A stretch of DNA of 45,986 nucleotides. It comes from Microbacterium karelineae (GTDB lineage Bacteria > Actinomycetota > Actinomycetes > Actinomycetales > Microbacteriaceae). Shown in pieces: positions 8,754 to 16,999 of this stretch. The notes under the pieces were generated by a model. It was not told the DNA's origin. It saw only the letters and a list, made by a program, of their open reading frames with translations, and made no database searches. The translations under genes and the position numbers were made by a program. The DNA is taken from the NCBI RefSeq assembly GCF_009745985.1, contig NZ_WFIX01000189.1, positions 1-45,986 on the forward strand, read 5' to 3'. Every line of letters starts with the position of its first letter. Positions within the stretch are counted from its first letter, which is position 1.

Positions 8754-9980
8754 CTAGTGCGCGTGTCCGGCCTGGCGCACGAGCTCGCGACCGTAGTCGT
8801 TGCCGTTCGGCGTGCGAATGACCGTGTGGATGTGGAATGGCTGAGGCTGATCGTTCGCGAGGAACACGCCGCAGTGGTGGTCGATCTCGACGATCACGAC
8901 GGGGCTCTGCACCCGGCAGTAGAACGGATCCGTCTCGCCTGTCCCGCCGATCCAGGAGAACCAGGTCTCGTCGAGGTGGGCGCGGATCTCGGCCATGCGC
9001 AGCCGCGCCGGCCCGTCGGGGAGGATGGACACGAAGTCCGCGACGAGGGCGAGGACGGCGTCGCGCGCCGTGGCCGACATCTCATCGGCGCGCACGCCCT
9101 CATACGGGATGACGCGGTTGTCCTGGAAGGCGCCGGCGAGGTGCCGCTCGTCGCCCGGGTGCAGCCGGCCCGCGGGCAGGTCCGTCATGCTCTCGTGCAC
9201 GACGGCGTCCGCGCGCTGCGCGTCGGTCAGCTCGGCCATGACGCGCCGGCCGAGGGCGATCCGCTCCGTGAAGGCGACGGTCCCGGCGTGCGGTCCCTCG
9301 TCGATCTCGTTCGGCTCGGCGCCGAGGAAGACGGGCGAGACGACCATCTGGCCGCCGATCACGACGCAGTTCACGGCGCAGTGGTGCCCGAACAGCTGCC
9401 ATCCCCAGGGATCCTCGTGTCCCGGCGTGCCGTAGAGCGACACGTTGTACGAGAACTCGTTCATGATGCCCGGGAGGCCGACGACGTCGCCGAGGAAGCC
9501 GTTGATGCGCATCATGGTGCGCACATCGTCGGCGCCGCGGGTGCTGAGGCTCGCGTCGACGAGATCGAGGAACGCCTCGCGGACCGCCGGCGGCTGGAAC
9601 TCGAGCCGGAGCCCCGTGTCGAACTGCAGGAATTCGGGGTTGGCCCAGTGCTGCCACTCGCGCGAGTCGATCGGGTGGAGGATCCGCGCGCGGGCGTCGT
9701 CGTCGAGCAGGGCGAGCAGCCGCTCGGCGGCCGCCACCATGGCGGCGTCCGGGGCGGCGTCCCCGGGGTTCGGGTGTCGCAGCTCGTAGAGGCCGGGGAT
9801 GAGCGCGCCGTCCGAGGTGACGCCCGAGAACGGCTCGTCGTAGAGGGCCTTCCAGCCTGCGATGAGGTCGCCCGTGAAGTCGTCGTGGCGCGCGACGGGG
9901 GCATACGCGTAGGCGTCGAGCCCGCGCAGCTCGGCGATCCGTGGGTGGTCCGCGGGGAAGAGGTGGTCGCGGAAGCTCAT
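8754..9980 (-). CDS. DUF3500 family protein
   Basis: This 408-residue protein matches my recollection of DUF3500: a PWGWQLFGHHCAVNCVV motif (about 190-207) followed by VSPVFLGAEPNEIDEGPHAG. No signal peptide or membrane segment is evident. It contains clustered potential metal ligands: His199-His200, Glu222/Glu225/Glu228, His231, then IVEIDHHCGVFL near 364-373 and PFHIH near 381-385. I do not know of an assigned enzyme activity for the family. It is the second gene of the catabolic operon, overlapping the GntR gene by 4 bp, in a cluster with a hydroxylase and an FAH hydrolase but no recognisable ring-cleavage enzyme. That makes an oxygenase or hydrolase role worth testing, but this is inference. 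Confidence 0.75.
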   Translation of the reverse strand: MSFRDHLFPADHPRIAELRGLDAYAYAPVARHDDFTGDLIAGWKALYDEPFSGVTSDGALIPGLYELRHPNPGDAAPDAAMVAAAERLLALLDDDARARILHPIDSREWQHWANPEFLQFDTGLRLEFQPPAVREAFLDLVDASLSTRGADDVRTMMRINGFLGDVVGLPGIMNEFSYNVSLYGTPGHEDPWGWQLFGHHCAVNCVVIGGQMVVSPVFLGAEPNEIDEGPHAGTVAFTERIALGRRVMAELTDAQRADAVVHESMTDLPAGRLHPGDERHLAGAFQDNRVIPYEGVRADEMSATARDAVLALVADFVSILPDGPARLRMAEIRAHLDETWFSWIGGTGETDPFYCRVQSPVVIVEIDHHCGVFLANDQPQPFHIHTVIRTPNGNDYGRELVRQAGHAH

Positions 9981-10693
9981 CGCGCGTCCTCGTCGCGGTG
10001 GTCGTGCGAGCGCACGGCCCGGCGGATCGCGGCGGCGTCACCGTCCGCGATCGCCTCGACGAGATCGCGGTGCACGGCCGCGCGGTCCGCGATGTACGCC
10101 GCCTCGAGATCCGAGTCGCCGTACGCCGGCTCGCTGCGTTCGAGATACCCGAGGCAGCTGATGTAGACGGCGCTCATCATCGCGTTCGGGGCCAGCTCCG
10201 CGATGAGCTCGTGCAAGTGCCAGTTGCGGCGGAGGAACTCCTCGTACCCGATGCCGGGCTCGGCCATCGCCCGCACGGCCGCGCGGAGAGAGGCGGCGTC
10301 GGCTTCGCGGCAGCGCTCGGCGGCGCCGAGCGCGATCGGCTCCTCGAGCGCCTCGCGCAGCTGGATCGCGTCGCGCACCGCGTCGGCGGATCCGCGCGCC
10401 GTCAGGAGTGTGTGGCGCATCCGCACGACGGGGGTCTCGGCGGCGATGAAGAGGCCGCCGCCGCGGCCGGGACGGATCTCGAGCATCCCGCGCTCACGCA
10501 GCAGGCGCACCGCCTCGCTGACCGTCGTGCGGGCGAAGCCGACCTCGTCGCGGATCTCGTCGAGCGTTCCGAGGCGGTCGCCGGGGCGCAGGGAGCGCTC
10601 CTGGATGTGGGCGAGGAGCGTGTCGGCGAGCTGCTCGGCGCGCGAGCGCGGCGCGGCGACCGAGAGCTGATCGAGATGCGACGTCACTGTCAT
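9977..10693 (-). CDS. GntR-family regulator with FCD-type ligand domain
   Basis: The 238-residue product starts with a GntR winged helix (about residues 15-80): LADTLLAHIQERSLRPGDRL, then RDEVGFARTTVSEAVRLLRERGMLEIRPGRGGG. An all-helical effector domain follows, with LREALEEPIALGAAER, NWHLHELIAELAPN and HRDLVEAIADGD. Its Asp/His pattern (HLHE, HRD, HDHRDED) fits metal-assisted acid binding as in FCD proteins. It is first in the catabolic operon and divergent from the FAH-family gene, so it probably represses both directions until an aromatic or acid ligand binds. I prefer the ATG at 10693 over the GTG at 10702 because a -10 box at 10701-10706 would give a leaderless transcript starting there. 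Confidence 0.85.
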   Translation of the reverse strand: MTVTSHLDQLSVAAPRSRAEQLADTLLAHIQERSLRPGDRLGTLDEIRDEVGFARTTVSEAVRLLRERGMLEIRPGRGGGLFIAAETPVVRMRHTLLTARGSADAVRDAIQLREALEEPIALGAAERCREADAASLRAAVRAMAEPGIGYEEFLRRNWHLHELIAELAPNAMMSAVYISCLGYLERSEPAYGDSDLEAAYIADRAAVHRDLVEAIADGDAAAIRRAVRSHDHRDEDAR

Positions 10694-10700
10694 GTGCCCC

Positions 10701-10738
10701 ACTATAGACGCATAAGGTATGAATGTTTAAGTACTTTG
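10701..10738. promoter_or_regulatory. Divergent promoter/operator of the catabolic island
   Basis: On the minus strand a -10 box TATAGT (10706-10701) lies 18 bp from a -35-like TTAAAC, placing the transcript start at or next to the ATG at 10693. The short dyad CATA-AGG-TATG (10711-10721) lies in the spacer and is a candidate GntR operator. The A+T richness stands out from the flanks. Confidence 0.45.
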
Positions 10739-10780
10739 TCCGCGCAACAGCGCGGGCCTCCTCAGCGACAGGGTGGTCTC

Positions 10781-11656
10781 ATGCGGGTAATCGGAGTGGA
10801 TCTCGTCGGCGCGGCCGGCATCGAAGACGGCGTGTGGGCGGCGGCCGTCGGAGGCCTCGACACGCCGACCGTCGGCCGGGCGGAGCTCATCGCGCCCCTG
10901 CGCGTGTTCTGGGCGGATCCGCGCGCCGCGATGTCCGCGCCCGACGGACGTGCAGTCGAGGTCGGCGGCGAGAACGGAGCGCGCGTCGTGCCGCCCGTGC
11001 TGCCCGAGGCGCGCGTCATCTGCATCGGGCTGAACTACCGCGATCACATCGCTGAGGGATCGTTCGCGGAGGTCGAGCACCCGCCGTATCCGACTCTCTT
11101 CGCCCGCTGGACCCGATCGCTCGTCGCGGGCGGCGTGAGCGCGCCGACGAACGCGAACGAGCGCGGCCTCGACTGGGAGGGCGAGATCGCCGCGTGGGTC
11201 GGCGCCGACCTGTGCGAAGCGACGGCGGATGAGGCGCGTGCCGCGATCCTCGGCTATTCGACGTTCAACGACCTCACCTCGCGCATCGCTCAGAAGCTGA
11301 CATCGCAGTGGATCCTCGGCAAGAACGGCGACCGCTCCGGCCCCATCGGCCCGCTCGTCACCGCCGACGAGGCGGGGGACCTGCGGGACGGCCTGCGCCT
11401 CACGACGCGCGTCAACGGCGAGGTCGTGCAGGAGTCGACATCCGACCGCCAGATCTACGAGGCGGGTGAGACGCTCGCCCTCATCTCGCAGACGTTCACG
11501 CTGCGCCCCGGAGACATCCTCTGCACGGGCACCCCCTCGGGCGTCGGCTACGCGCGCGACCCCGAGTGGCTGCTGCGGGACGGCGACGTCGTCGAGGTCG
11601 AGGTCGAGCGCCTCGGCGCGCTCCGCACCCCGATCACGGGGCACGCGACGCGCTGA
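10781..11656 (+). CDS. Fumarylacetoacetate hydrolase (FAH) family protein
   Basis: The 291-residue product has the FAH fold markers VICIGLNYRDHIAEG, PPYPTLFARWTRSLVAGG, then LDWEGEIAAWVG, whose two Glu residues bind the metal. These are followed by GYSTFNDLTSR, LGKNGDRSGPIGP and the C-terminal DILCTGTPSGVGY. Relatives hydrolyse or decarboxylate beta-diketo acids such as fumarylpyruvate, acylpyruvates or 2-hydroxyhepta-2,4-dienedioate at the end of meta- and gentisate-type pathways. The first 65 residues form the usual divergent N-terminal domain. It is divergently transcribed from the catabolic operon and probably shares its GntR control. The upstream ribosome site is weak (GGGTGG). Exact substrate unknown. 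Confidence 0.85.
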   Translation: MRVIGVDLVGAAGIEDGVWAAAVGGLDTPTVGRAELIAPLRVFWADPRAAMSAPDGRAVEVGGENGARVVPPVLPEARVICIGLNYRDHIAEGSFAEVEHPPYPTLFARWTRSLVAGGVSAPTNANERGLDWEGEIAAWVGADLCEATADEARAAILGYSTFNDLTSRIAQKLTSQWILGKNGDRSGPIGPLVTADEAGDLRDGLRLTTRVNGEVVQESTSDRQIYEAGETLALISQTFTLRPGDILCTGTPSGVGYARDPEWLLRDGDVVEVEVERLGALRTPITGHATR

Positions 11657-11727
11657 GCCGGGAGGTGCACGCCGGAAGTCTGGGTGAGCCCATCGACGCG
11701 GCGCCCGGCGTCCGGCAGGCTGGCGCC

Positions 11728-12366
11728 ATGACGGGTTCCTGGGCGGCATCGACCACGATCGATGTCTCCTACCCTTTCTCGGGCCGCTGGCTTGTTCAGA
11801 ACAGTCCGGCCGATCGCGTGCCGAGCCACGGCACCGCGCGATTCGGATCCGCCCACGCGATCGACTTCGTGCCCGTAGGCGCAGACGGGCGTTCGGCGCC
11901 GGTCACGGTGCGGACGCTGTTCTGGACCGAGGACCCGGGATCGTTCCCCGGCTTCGGGCGTCCGATCGTCGCGCCCGTCGACGGCCGCGTCGTGTCGGCC
12001 GTCGACGCGTTCGAGGATCATCCCGCGTATCGCGGGTTCACATCGATGTCATATGCGCTGACCCAGGGACGGCGCCTCACCGAGGGATGGGAGGGGCTCG
12101 CCGGCAACCACGTGCTCATCTCGACTGATCCGGGGGTGGTGATCGCCCTCTGCCACCTGCGACGTGGCAGCGTGCTCCCGGTGCGCGGAGACGTGGTCCG
12201 GGCCGGCGAGCGCATCGCCGAGTGCGGCAACTCGGGAAACAGCACCGAGCCACACCTCCACGTACAGGCGATGAGCGGAGCGGATCCGATGACCGCGTGC
12301 GCCGTCTCCATGGCATTCGACGGTGAGGTACCCGCGGCTGGACGGATCGTGATGGTCGGTTGCTAG
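11728..12366 (+). CDS. Putative M23/LytM-type peptidase, no signal peptide
   Basis: The 212-residue protein ends in an M23-like beta fold: VDGRVVSA, NHVLISTDPGVVIALCHLRRGSV, VVRAGERIAECGNSG and NSTEPHLHVQAM, with the HxH of the metal site near residues 177-179. The first metal motif is a shortened variant, SAHAIDF (H43, D46), with two residues between His and Asp instead of three. No Sec signal or membrane anchor is visible at the ATG start (11728), which is odd for a wall hydrolase. It could be non-secreted, degenerate, or act on another substrate. It converges with the MarR gene 5 bp downstream. Fold call moderate; activity uncertain. Confidence 0.65.
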   Translation: MTGSWAASTTIDVSYPFSGRWLVQNSPADRVPSHGTARFGSAHAIDFVPVGADGRSAPVTVRTLFWTEDPGSFPGFGRPIVAPVDGRVVSAVDAFEDHPAYRGFTSMSYALTQGRRLTEGWEGLAGNHVLISTDPGVVIALCHLRRGSVLPVRGDVVRAGERIAECGNSGNSTEPHLHVQAMSGADPMTACAVSMAFDGEVPAAGRIVMVGC

Positions 12367-12371
12367 AGCCT

Positions 12372-12935
12372 TCAGCGTCCGGAACCCTCTGGCGGATCGA
12401 GGAGATGTCCCTGCGGCGCGTCGGCCTCGGTCAGGGACTTCAGGAAGCGGATGACCGCGGCGCGCTCGCCGCCCGACAGCGCGGCCGCGGCGGCGAAGCG
12501 GCGTGCGTGCTGCCGGCCGACCGTCTCTCGCGCGACCCGCCGAGTGGACGCGGTGACGCGGATCCGGGTCGTGCGGCGATCTGATGGGTGGGCCGTGCGA
12601 ACGAGATGTCCGCCGTCGACAAGTCGGTCGATGAGCTTCGTCGTCGACGCGCTGGAGATGCCGACACCGTGGGCGATGTCCTTCGGGGTGACGATCTCTC
12701 CGCGCTGCTGCGCCCGCATGATCATGCGGATCGCCCGCATATCGGTCTCGTTGAGATGCATGTAGCGGGCGGAGAGCTCCGCGAGCGTTCGGGCTGCGCT
12801 CTGCCAATCTGCGAGCGCCTCCATCACATCGAACGCCTGTGCGATGTCGCCCTCGGCGAGTCCGTGCAGGTCGACGAGGTCGGGGTCGATCGACGCGCGG
12901 CGTGCGCCCATCGACGGATGCTGATCTTCGACCAT
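12372..12935 (-). CDS. crtR: MarR-family regulator, CrtR-like
   Basis: The 187-residue product has a MarR winged helix: RYMHLNETDMRAIRMIMRAQ, the recognition region TPKDIAHGVGISSASTTKLIDRLVDGGHLVR, the wing HPSDRRTTRIRVTA, and dimerisation helices on both sides. It is divergent from the carotenoid operon with a 64-bp shared control region. In Corynebacterium glutamicum the MarR protein CrtR sits divergent to crtE and represses carotenogenesis, responding to isoprenyl pyrophosphates such as GGPP. Identical placement here suggests the same role; that transfer is inference. The symbol is assigned by synteny, not by sequence comparison. Confidence 0.8.
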   Translation of the reverse strand: MVEDQHPSMGARRASIDPDLVDLHGLAEGDIAQAFDVMEALADWQSAARTLAELSARYMHLNETDMRAIRMIMRAQQRGEIVTPKDIAHGVGISSASTTKLIDRLVDGGHLVRTAHPSDRRTTRIRVTASTRRVARETVGRQHARRFAAAAALSGGERAAVIRFLKSLTEADAPQGHLLDPPEGSGR

Positions 12936-12947
12936 CTCTCGATCCTA

Positions 12948-12991
12948 CCTTTTCTATGCTAGGTTGAATTCTTGCCAAGCTAACGAAAAGG
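12948..12991. promoter_or_regulatory. Nested inverted repeats in the crtR-idi intergenic region
   Basis: CCTTTTC (12948-12954) and GAAAAGG (12985-12991) form perfect outer arms. Inside and nearly concentric lies GCTaGG (12958-12963) with CCaAGC (12975-12980). The centre near 12969 lies midway between the two start codons, as expected for a MarR-type operator controlling both directions. The outer GAAAAGG also serves as the ribosome site of the idi-crtE gene. Confidence 0.55.
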
Positions 12992-12999
12992 GTGTGATC

Positions 13000-14580
13000 G
13001 TGGAGGAAGTCGTCCTGGTCGATGGGGACGGAGTGCCCGTCGGCACACACCCCAAGGCGACCGTCCACGGCGTGTCGACGCCTCGTCATCTCGCGTTCTC
13101 CTGCCACGTGGTGGGCCAGGACGGCCGGGTCCTGATGACCCGACGCGCCCTCGGCAAGCGAACCTGGCCTGGCGTCTGGACCAACTCGTTCTGCGGACAT
13201 CCGCAGCCGGGGGAGCCGCGCGAGGAAGCGGTGCATCGGCGCGCCGCGTTCGAGCTCGGCCTCGAGATCGAGATCCTGTCGTGCCCCTTGCCCGACTTCG
13301 GCTACGTCGCCCGGGACGCCTCAGGCATCGAGGAGAACGAGCACTGCCCGGTGTTCGTCGCGCGCGCCCTCTCTGAGCCGTCGCCCCACCCCGACGAGGT
13401 CGCGGAGACGCGATGGGTCGACCCAGGGGAGCTCTCCGTGGGTGTCGGTGCCGCGCCGTGGGCGTTCAGCCCGTGGCTCGTCGAACATCTCGAGGCGGTG
13501 CTGCCGCACCTGACCGGCGCGGCGCGCCCGGCTGGTCACGAACCGCTCGACACGGCCTTCGAACGTCGGCTCGACGAGATCCTCGCGGGCGCGCGTGCGC
13601 GTTCTCGCCGCTTCGCGCCATCGTTCCTCGAACTGTGGAACGCGATCGAGTCGGTCGTGCGCGGCGGAAAGAGGATCCGACCGCGGTTGCTCTTCGACGC
13701 GTACCGCGCGATGGGCGGACGCGACGAGAGCGCCGCGATCGACGCCGCGTGCGCTGTGGAGCTCCTGCACGCGGCGCTGATCACGCACGACGACGTCATC
13801 GACGGAGATCTCACGCGACGCGGTCGTGAGAACGTGGCGGGGCGATTCAGCGCCGGGGCGCGGCGGGCGGGCGCCTCCGGACATGCGGCGCGGACCTGGG
13901 GTGATGCGTCCGGGATCATCGCCGGCGATCTGCTCCTGACCACGGCGCATGGCCTCATCGCAGGACTCGACGTGGATGCGCCTCGCCGCGCCGCCGCTCT
14001 GGCGGTGTTCGACGACACGGTCTTCGAGAGCGCCGCGGGCGAGCATTCCGACGTCCGGCTCAGCATGCACCTGGGGACGGCTTCGCCCGACGAGATCCTG
14101 ACGACCGCCGAACAGAAGACCGCGCCCTACTCCTTCCGGGCGCCGCTTCTGCTCGGCGCGCTCCTCGCCGGAGCGACGGGAGGCGCCCTCGACGCGCTGG
14201 ACGGCGTCGCGCGCGACATCGGCGTGATCTATCAGCTGCGCGACGACGTCCTCGGCACCTTCGGCGACGAGAGCGAGACCGGGAAATCGGTGCTGAGCGA
14301 TCTCCGCGAGGGCAAGGAGACCCTCCTGATCTCGTATGCGCGATCGCACCCGGATTGGCCCGGAGTGGCATCGTACGTCGGAGACGCACGTCTCACGGCG
14401 GACGAGGGCGAGCGCGTGCGGACCGTCGTCGAGACCTCCGGCGCCCGCGCCGCCGTGGAGGCGCTCATCGGCGAGCGACGCGCCGCCGTGACCGCACGCC
14501 TGCGTGCGTCGGATCTTCCCTCCGAGCTGGTCTCCCGACTGACGGAGGTGAGCGAATCGTGCAGCGCGCGCCGCTTCTGA
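13000..14580 (+). CDS. idi-crtE: Bifunctional IPP isomerase - GGPP synthase fusion
   Basis: One uninterrupted frame encodes 526 residues with two complete enzymes. Residues 1-168 are type I isopentenyl-diphosphate isomerase (IPP to DMAPP): HLAFSCHVV, then TNSFCGHPQPGE with catalytic Cys65, then ENEHCPVF with catalytic Glu114. After a linker of about 15 residues (TGAARPAGHEPLD), residues 185-520 are a trans-prenyltransferase: GGKRIRPRLL, the first Asp-rich motif HDDVIDGD (D264, D265, D268) and the second YQLRDDVLGTFGD (D415, D416). No stop or good internal ribosome site separates them. These two enzymes are normally separate proteins. The GTG at 13000 is chosen for its 7-bp spacing from GAAAAGGG; the GTG at 12994 is the alternative. 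It is first in the carotenoid operon. Confidence 0.9.
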   Translation: MEEVVLVDGDGVPVGTHPKATVHGVSTPRHLAFSCHVVGQDGRVLMTRRALGKRTWPGVWTNSFCGHPQPGEPREEAVHRRAAFELGLEIEILSCPLPDFGYVARDASGIEENEHCPVFVARALSEPSPHPDEVAETRWVDPGELSVGVGAAPWAFSPWLVEHLEAVLPHLTGAARPAGHEPLDTAFERRLDEILAGARARSRRFAPSFLELWNAIESVVRGGKRIRPRLLFDAYRAMGGRDESAAIDAACAVELLHAALITHDDVIDGDLTRRGRENVAGRFSAGARRAGASGHAARTWGDASGIIAGDLLLTTAHGLIAGLDVDAPRRAAALAVFDDTVFESAAGEHSDVRLSMHLGTASPDEILTTAEQKTAPYSFRAPLLLGALLAGATGGALDALDGVARDIGVIYQLRDDVLGTFGDESETGKSVLSDLREGKETLLISYARSHPDWPGVASYVGDARLTADEGERVRTVVETSGARAAVEALIGERRAAVTARLRASDLPSELVSRLTEVSESCSARRF

Positions 14581-15443
14581 GCGCCACCGACCTGGACCTC
14601 TACGACCGGGCCGCGACCGAGAGCGCGTCGATCGTCGTCCGTCGGTACTCGACATCGTTCGCGTGGGCGAGCCGTCTGATGGCTCCCCGGGTCCGCACAC
14701 ACGTCGCCCGCATCTACGCGCTCGTCCGGGTCGCCGACGAACTCGTCGACGGCCCAGCCGAGGCGGCGGGCGTCGGCCGGGCGGAGAGGCGCACGCTCCT
14801 CGACGCGCTGGAGCGCGAGACGATGCGGGCCATCGAGCGGGGATACAGCACGAACCTCGTCGTCCACGCGTTTGCGATCACGGCGCGCGAGCACGGCTTC
14901 GGGGCGGAGCTGGCGGCGCCGTTCTTCGCGTCGATGCGGGCCGACATCGAGCCCGTCGACTTCGACGAGACCGCCCTGGCGGCCTACATCCACGGGTCGG
15001 CCGAGGTCGTGGGGCTCATGTGCCTGGCAGTGTTCGAAGATGGTCGGACGCGGTCGGATCGCGACCGCGCGCTGCTCGAGGACGGGGCCCGACGGCTCGG
15101 CGCCGCCTTTCAGAAGATCAACTTCCTGCGCGACTACGCAGACGACCGCGATGAGCTCGGTCGGTGCTATCTGCCGGGCGTCGACCGTGATCTCACGGAT
15201 GCCGTGAAGGCAGCGACGGTGCGCGACATCCGGCGCGATCTGGCCTGCGCGGACGCCGCGATCCCGCTCATCGCCCCGTCCGCACGGGCGGCGGTGTGGG
15301 CCGCGCGCACGCTCTTCGGCGAACTCGTCGATCGCGTGGATCGCGTGCCGGTCTCGACCCTCGTGCGTGAGCGGGTGCGGGTGCCCGACTCCGTCAAGGC
15401 GCGGATCCTCATCCGAGCCCTCGCGCGGAGGGCCGCGCGATGA
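14559..15443 (+). CDS. crtB: Phytoene synthase
   Basis: The 294-residue product condenses two GGPP to phytoene. It shows VVRRYSTSFAWASRLMAP, the first Asp-rich motif RVADELVDG (DxxxD), and GLMCLAVF. The second substrate motif is AAFQKINFLRDYADDRDELGRCYLP, abridged here to its key elements FLRDYADD and LGRCYLP. The GTG start at 14559 has GGAGG 10 bp upstream and overlaps the end of idi-crtE by 22 bp, so translation is probably coupled. Length agrees with bacterial CrtB. The next gene begins 4 bp before its stop. Confidence 0.92.
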   Translation: MQRAPLLSATDLDLYDRAATESASIVVRRYSTSFAWASRLMAPRVRTHVARIYALVRVADELVDGPAEAAGVGRAERRTLLDALERETMRAIERGYSTNLVVHAFAITAREHGFGAELAAPFFASMRADIEPVDFDETALAAYIHGSAEVVGLMCLAVFEDGRTRSDRDRALLEDGARRLGAAFQKINFLRDYADDRDELGRCYLPGVDRDLTDAVKAATVRDIRRDLACADAAIPLIAPSARAAVWAARTLFGELVDRVDRVPVSTLVRERVRVPDSVKARILIRALARRAAR

Positions 15444-16999
15444 CCCGCTCGCGTGCGGTGGTCATCGGGGGAGGAGTGAGCGGACTCGCGACGGCCAGCC
15501 TGCTCGCTCGGGACGGCCACGAGGTCACCCTCGTCGAGCGCCGTCCGGTGCTCGGCGGGCGCGCGGGGTCGTGGGAGCGCGACGGCTTCGTCTTCGACAC
15601 GGGCCCGTCCTGGTACCTCATGCCCGAGGTGTTCGAGCACTTCTACCGGATGGTCGGCTCCACCACGGCCGAGCACCTCCGGCTCGTCGATCTCGACCCG
15701 GGATACCGCGTCTACGGTGAGCCGAGCGAGGGAGCGGCGGACAACGCGATCGATGTACGAGCGGGCCGGGACGCCGTCGCCGCTTTGTTCGAAGGCCGCG
15801 AGCCGGGCGCGGGGCGGCGGGCCCGACGCTACCTCCGGTCCGCGACGCGGGCATACGAGGCGGCGCGCACGTCATATCTGTACAACCCGTTCTCCTCGTG
15901 GCGCACGTTTCTCGCCCCGAGCGTGCTGAAGAACGCACCGGCGATCCTCCCGCTGCTGTCCCGCTCGCTCTGGACGATGATCCGGCGTCGTTTCGCGGAC
16001 CGGAGACTCCGTCAGATCCTCGGGTATCCGGCCGTGTTCCTCGGGACGTCGCCGTTCGACGCGCCGGCCCTCTACCACCTGATGAGCCACATGGATCTCG
16101 TCGACGGAGTGCGATACCCCCTCGGAGGGTTCCGCCGATTCGCGGACTCGCTCGTCGAGATCGCGCGGGAGAACGGCGTCACCATCGAGACAGCCTGCGA
16201 GGCGGTCGCGATCCGCCGGGACGCGTCGCACGTGCGCGGGGTCGACGTCGAGCAGTCCGGCGGCCGTCGCGTCCTCGAGGCGGACATCGTCGTGTCCGCG
16301 ATCGACGAGCACCATACCGAGACCGTTCTGCTCGCGGAGAGCGACCGTTCCTATCCGAAAGCCCGCTGGCGGAACCAGGTGACCGGCCCTGGGGCGGTGC
16401 TCGTCATGCTCGGCGTCGCGGACGAGCTGCCCCAGCTGCGACACCACACACTGCTCTTCTCGAACGACTGGCGCGACAATTTCGATGCGATCTTCGGAGA
16501 CACCCCACGGGTCCCCGACACGCCGTCCTTCTACGTGTGCATGCCGAGCGCGACCGACGACGCGGTCGCGCCGTCGGGCCACGAGAATCTCTTCCTCCTC
16601 GTGCCCGTCCCGCCGGACGTCACGATCGGCCGTGGCGGTGTCGGCGGCTACGGCGATCCCGCGGTCACGAAGATCGCCGACCGCGCCATCGAGCAGCTCT
16701 CCGCGTGGGCGGGGATCCCGGACCTCACGGAGCGCATCGTGGTCCGGCGCACCGTCGGCCCCGGCGACTTCGCCGACGACTTCCACTCGTACCGAGGGAG
16801 CGCGCTGGGTCCTGCGCACACCTTGCGCCAGAGCGCCTTCCTCCGCGGGCGGACGCGGTCGCGCCGGGTCCCCGGCCTCTACTACACGGGAGCGACGTCG
16901 GTGCCCGGCGTGGGCGTGCCCATGTGCCTGATCGGCGCGGAGCTCGTCCTCAAGCACGTGCGCGGAGACAGCTCCGTGGGCCCGCTGGAGGAACCGTGA
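15440..16999 (+). CDS. crtI: Phytoene desaturase (lycopene-forming)
   Basis: The 519-residue flavoprotein begins with the FAD motif AVVIGGGVSGLATASLLARD and GGRAGSWERDGFVFDTGPSW. It ends with the carotenoid-desaturase signature GLYYTGATSVPGVGVPMCL followed by GAELVLKHV. CrtI inserts four double bonds into phytoene to give lycopene, the required substrate of the elongase and cyclase encoded downstream. Length and both end motifs are standard. It overlaps crtB and crtYe by 4 bp each, indicating strict translational coupling. Confidence 0.93.
   Translation: MTRSRAVVIGGGVSGLATASLLARDGHEVTLVERRPVLGGRAGSWERDGFVFDTGPSWYLMPEVFEHFYRMVGSTTAEHLRLVDLDPGYRVYGEPSEGAADNAIDVRAGRDAVAALFEGREPGAGRRARRYLRSATRAYEAARTSYLYNPFSSWRTFLAPSVLKNAPAILPLLSRSLWTMIRRRFADRRLRQILGYPAVFLGTSPFDAPALYHLMSHMDLVDGVRYPLGGFRRFADSLVEIARENGVTIETACEAVAIRRDASHVRGVDVEQSGGRRVLEADIVVSAIDEHHTETVLLAESDRSYPKARWRNQVTGPGAVLVMLGVADELPQLRHHTLLFSNDWRDNFDAIFGDTPRVPDTPSFYVCMPSATDDAVAPSGHENLFLLVPVPPDVTIGRGGVGGYGDPAVTKIADRAIEQLSAWAGIPDLTERIVVRRTVGPGDFADDFHSYRGSALGPAHTLRQSAFLRGRTRSRRVPGLYYTGATSVPGVGVPMCLIGAELVLKHVRGDSSVGPLEEP

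Noticed and set aside
12964-12999. In-frame TTG start upstream of idi-crtE
   Set aside because: It would lie inside the proposed operator, has no ribosome site, and adds residues not seen at the start of Idi proteins; GTG 13000 has a well-spaced GAAAAGGG.
13321-14993. Long minus-strand frames opposite idi-crtE and crtB
   Set aside because: They are codon-position shadows of clearly conserved plus-strand enzymes and contain no recognisable motif.
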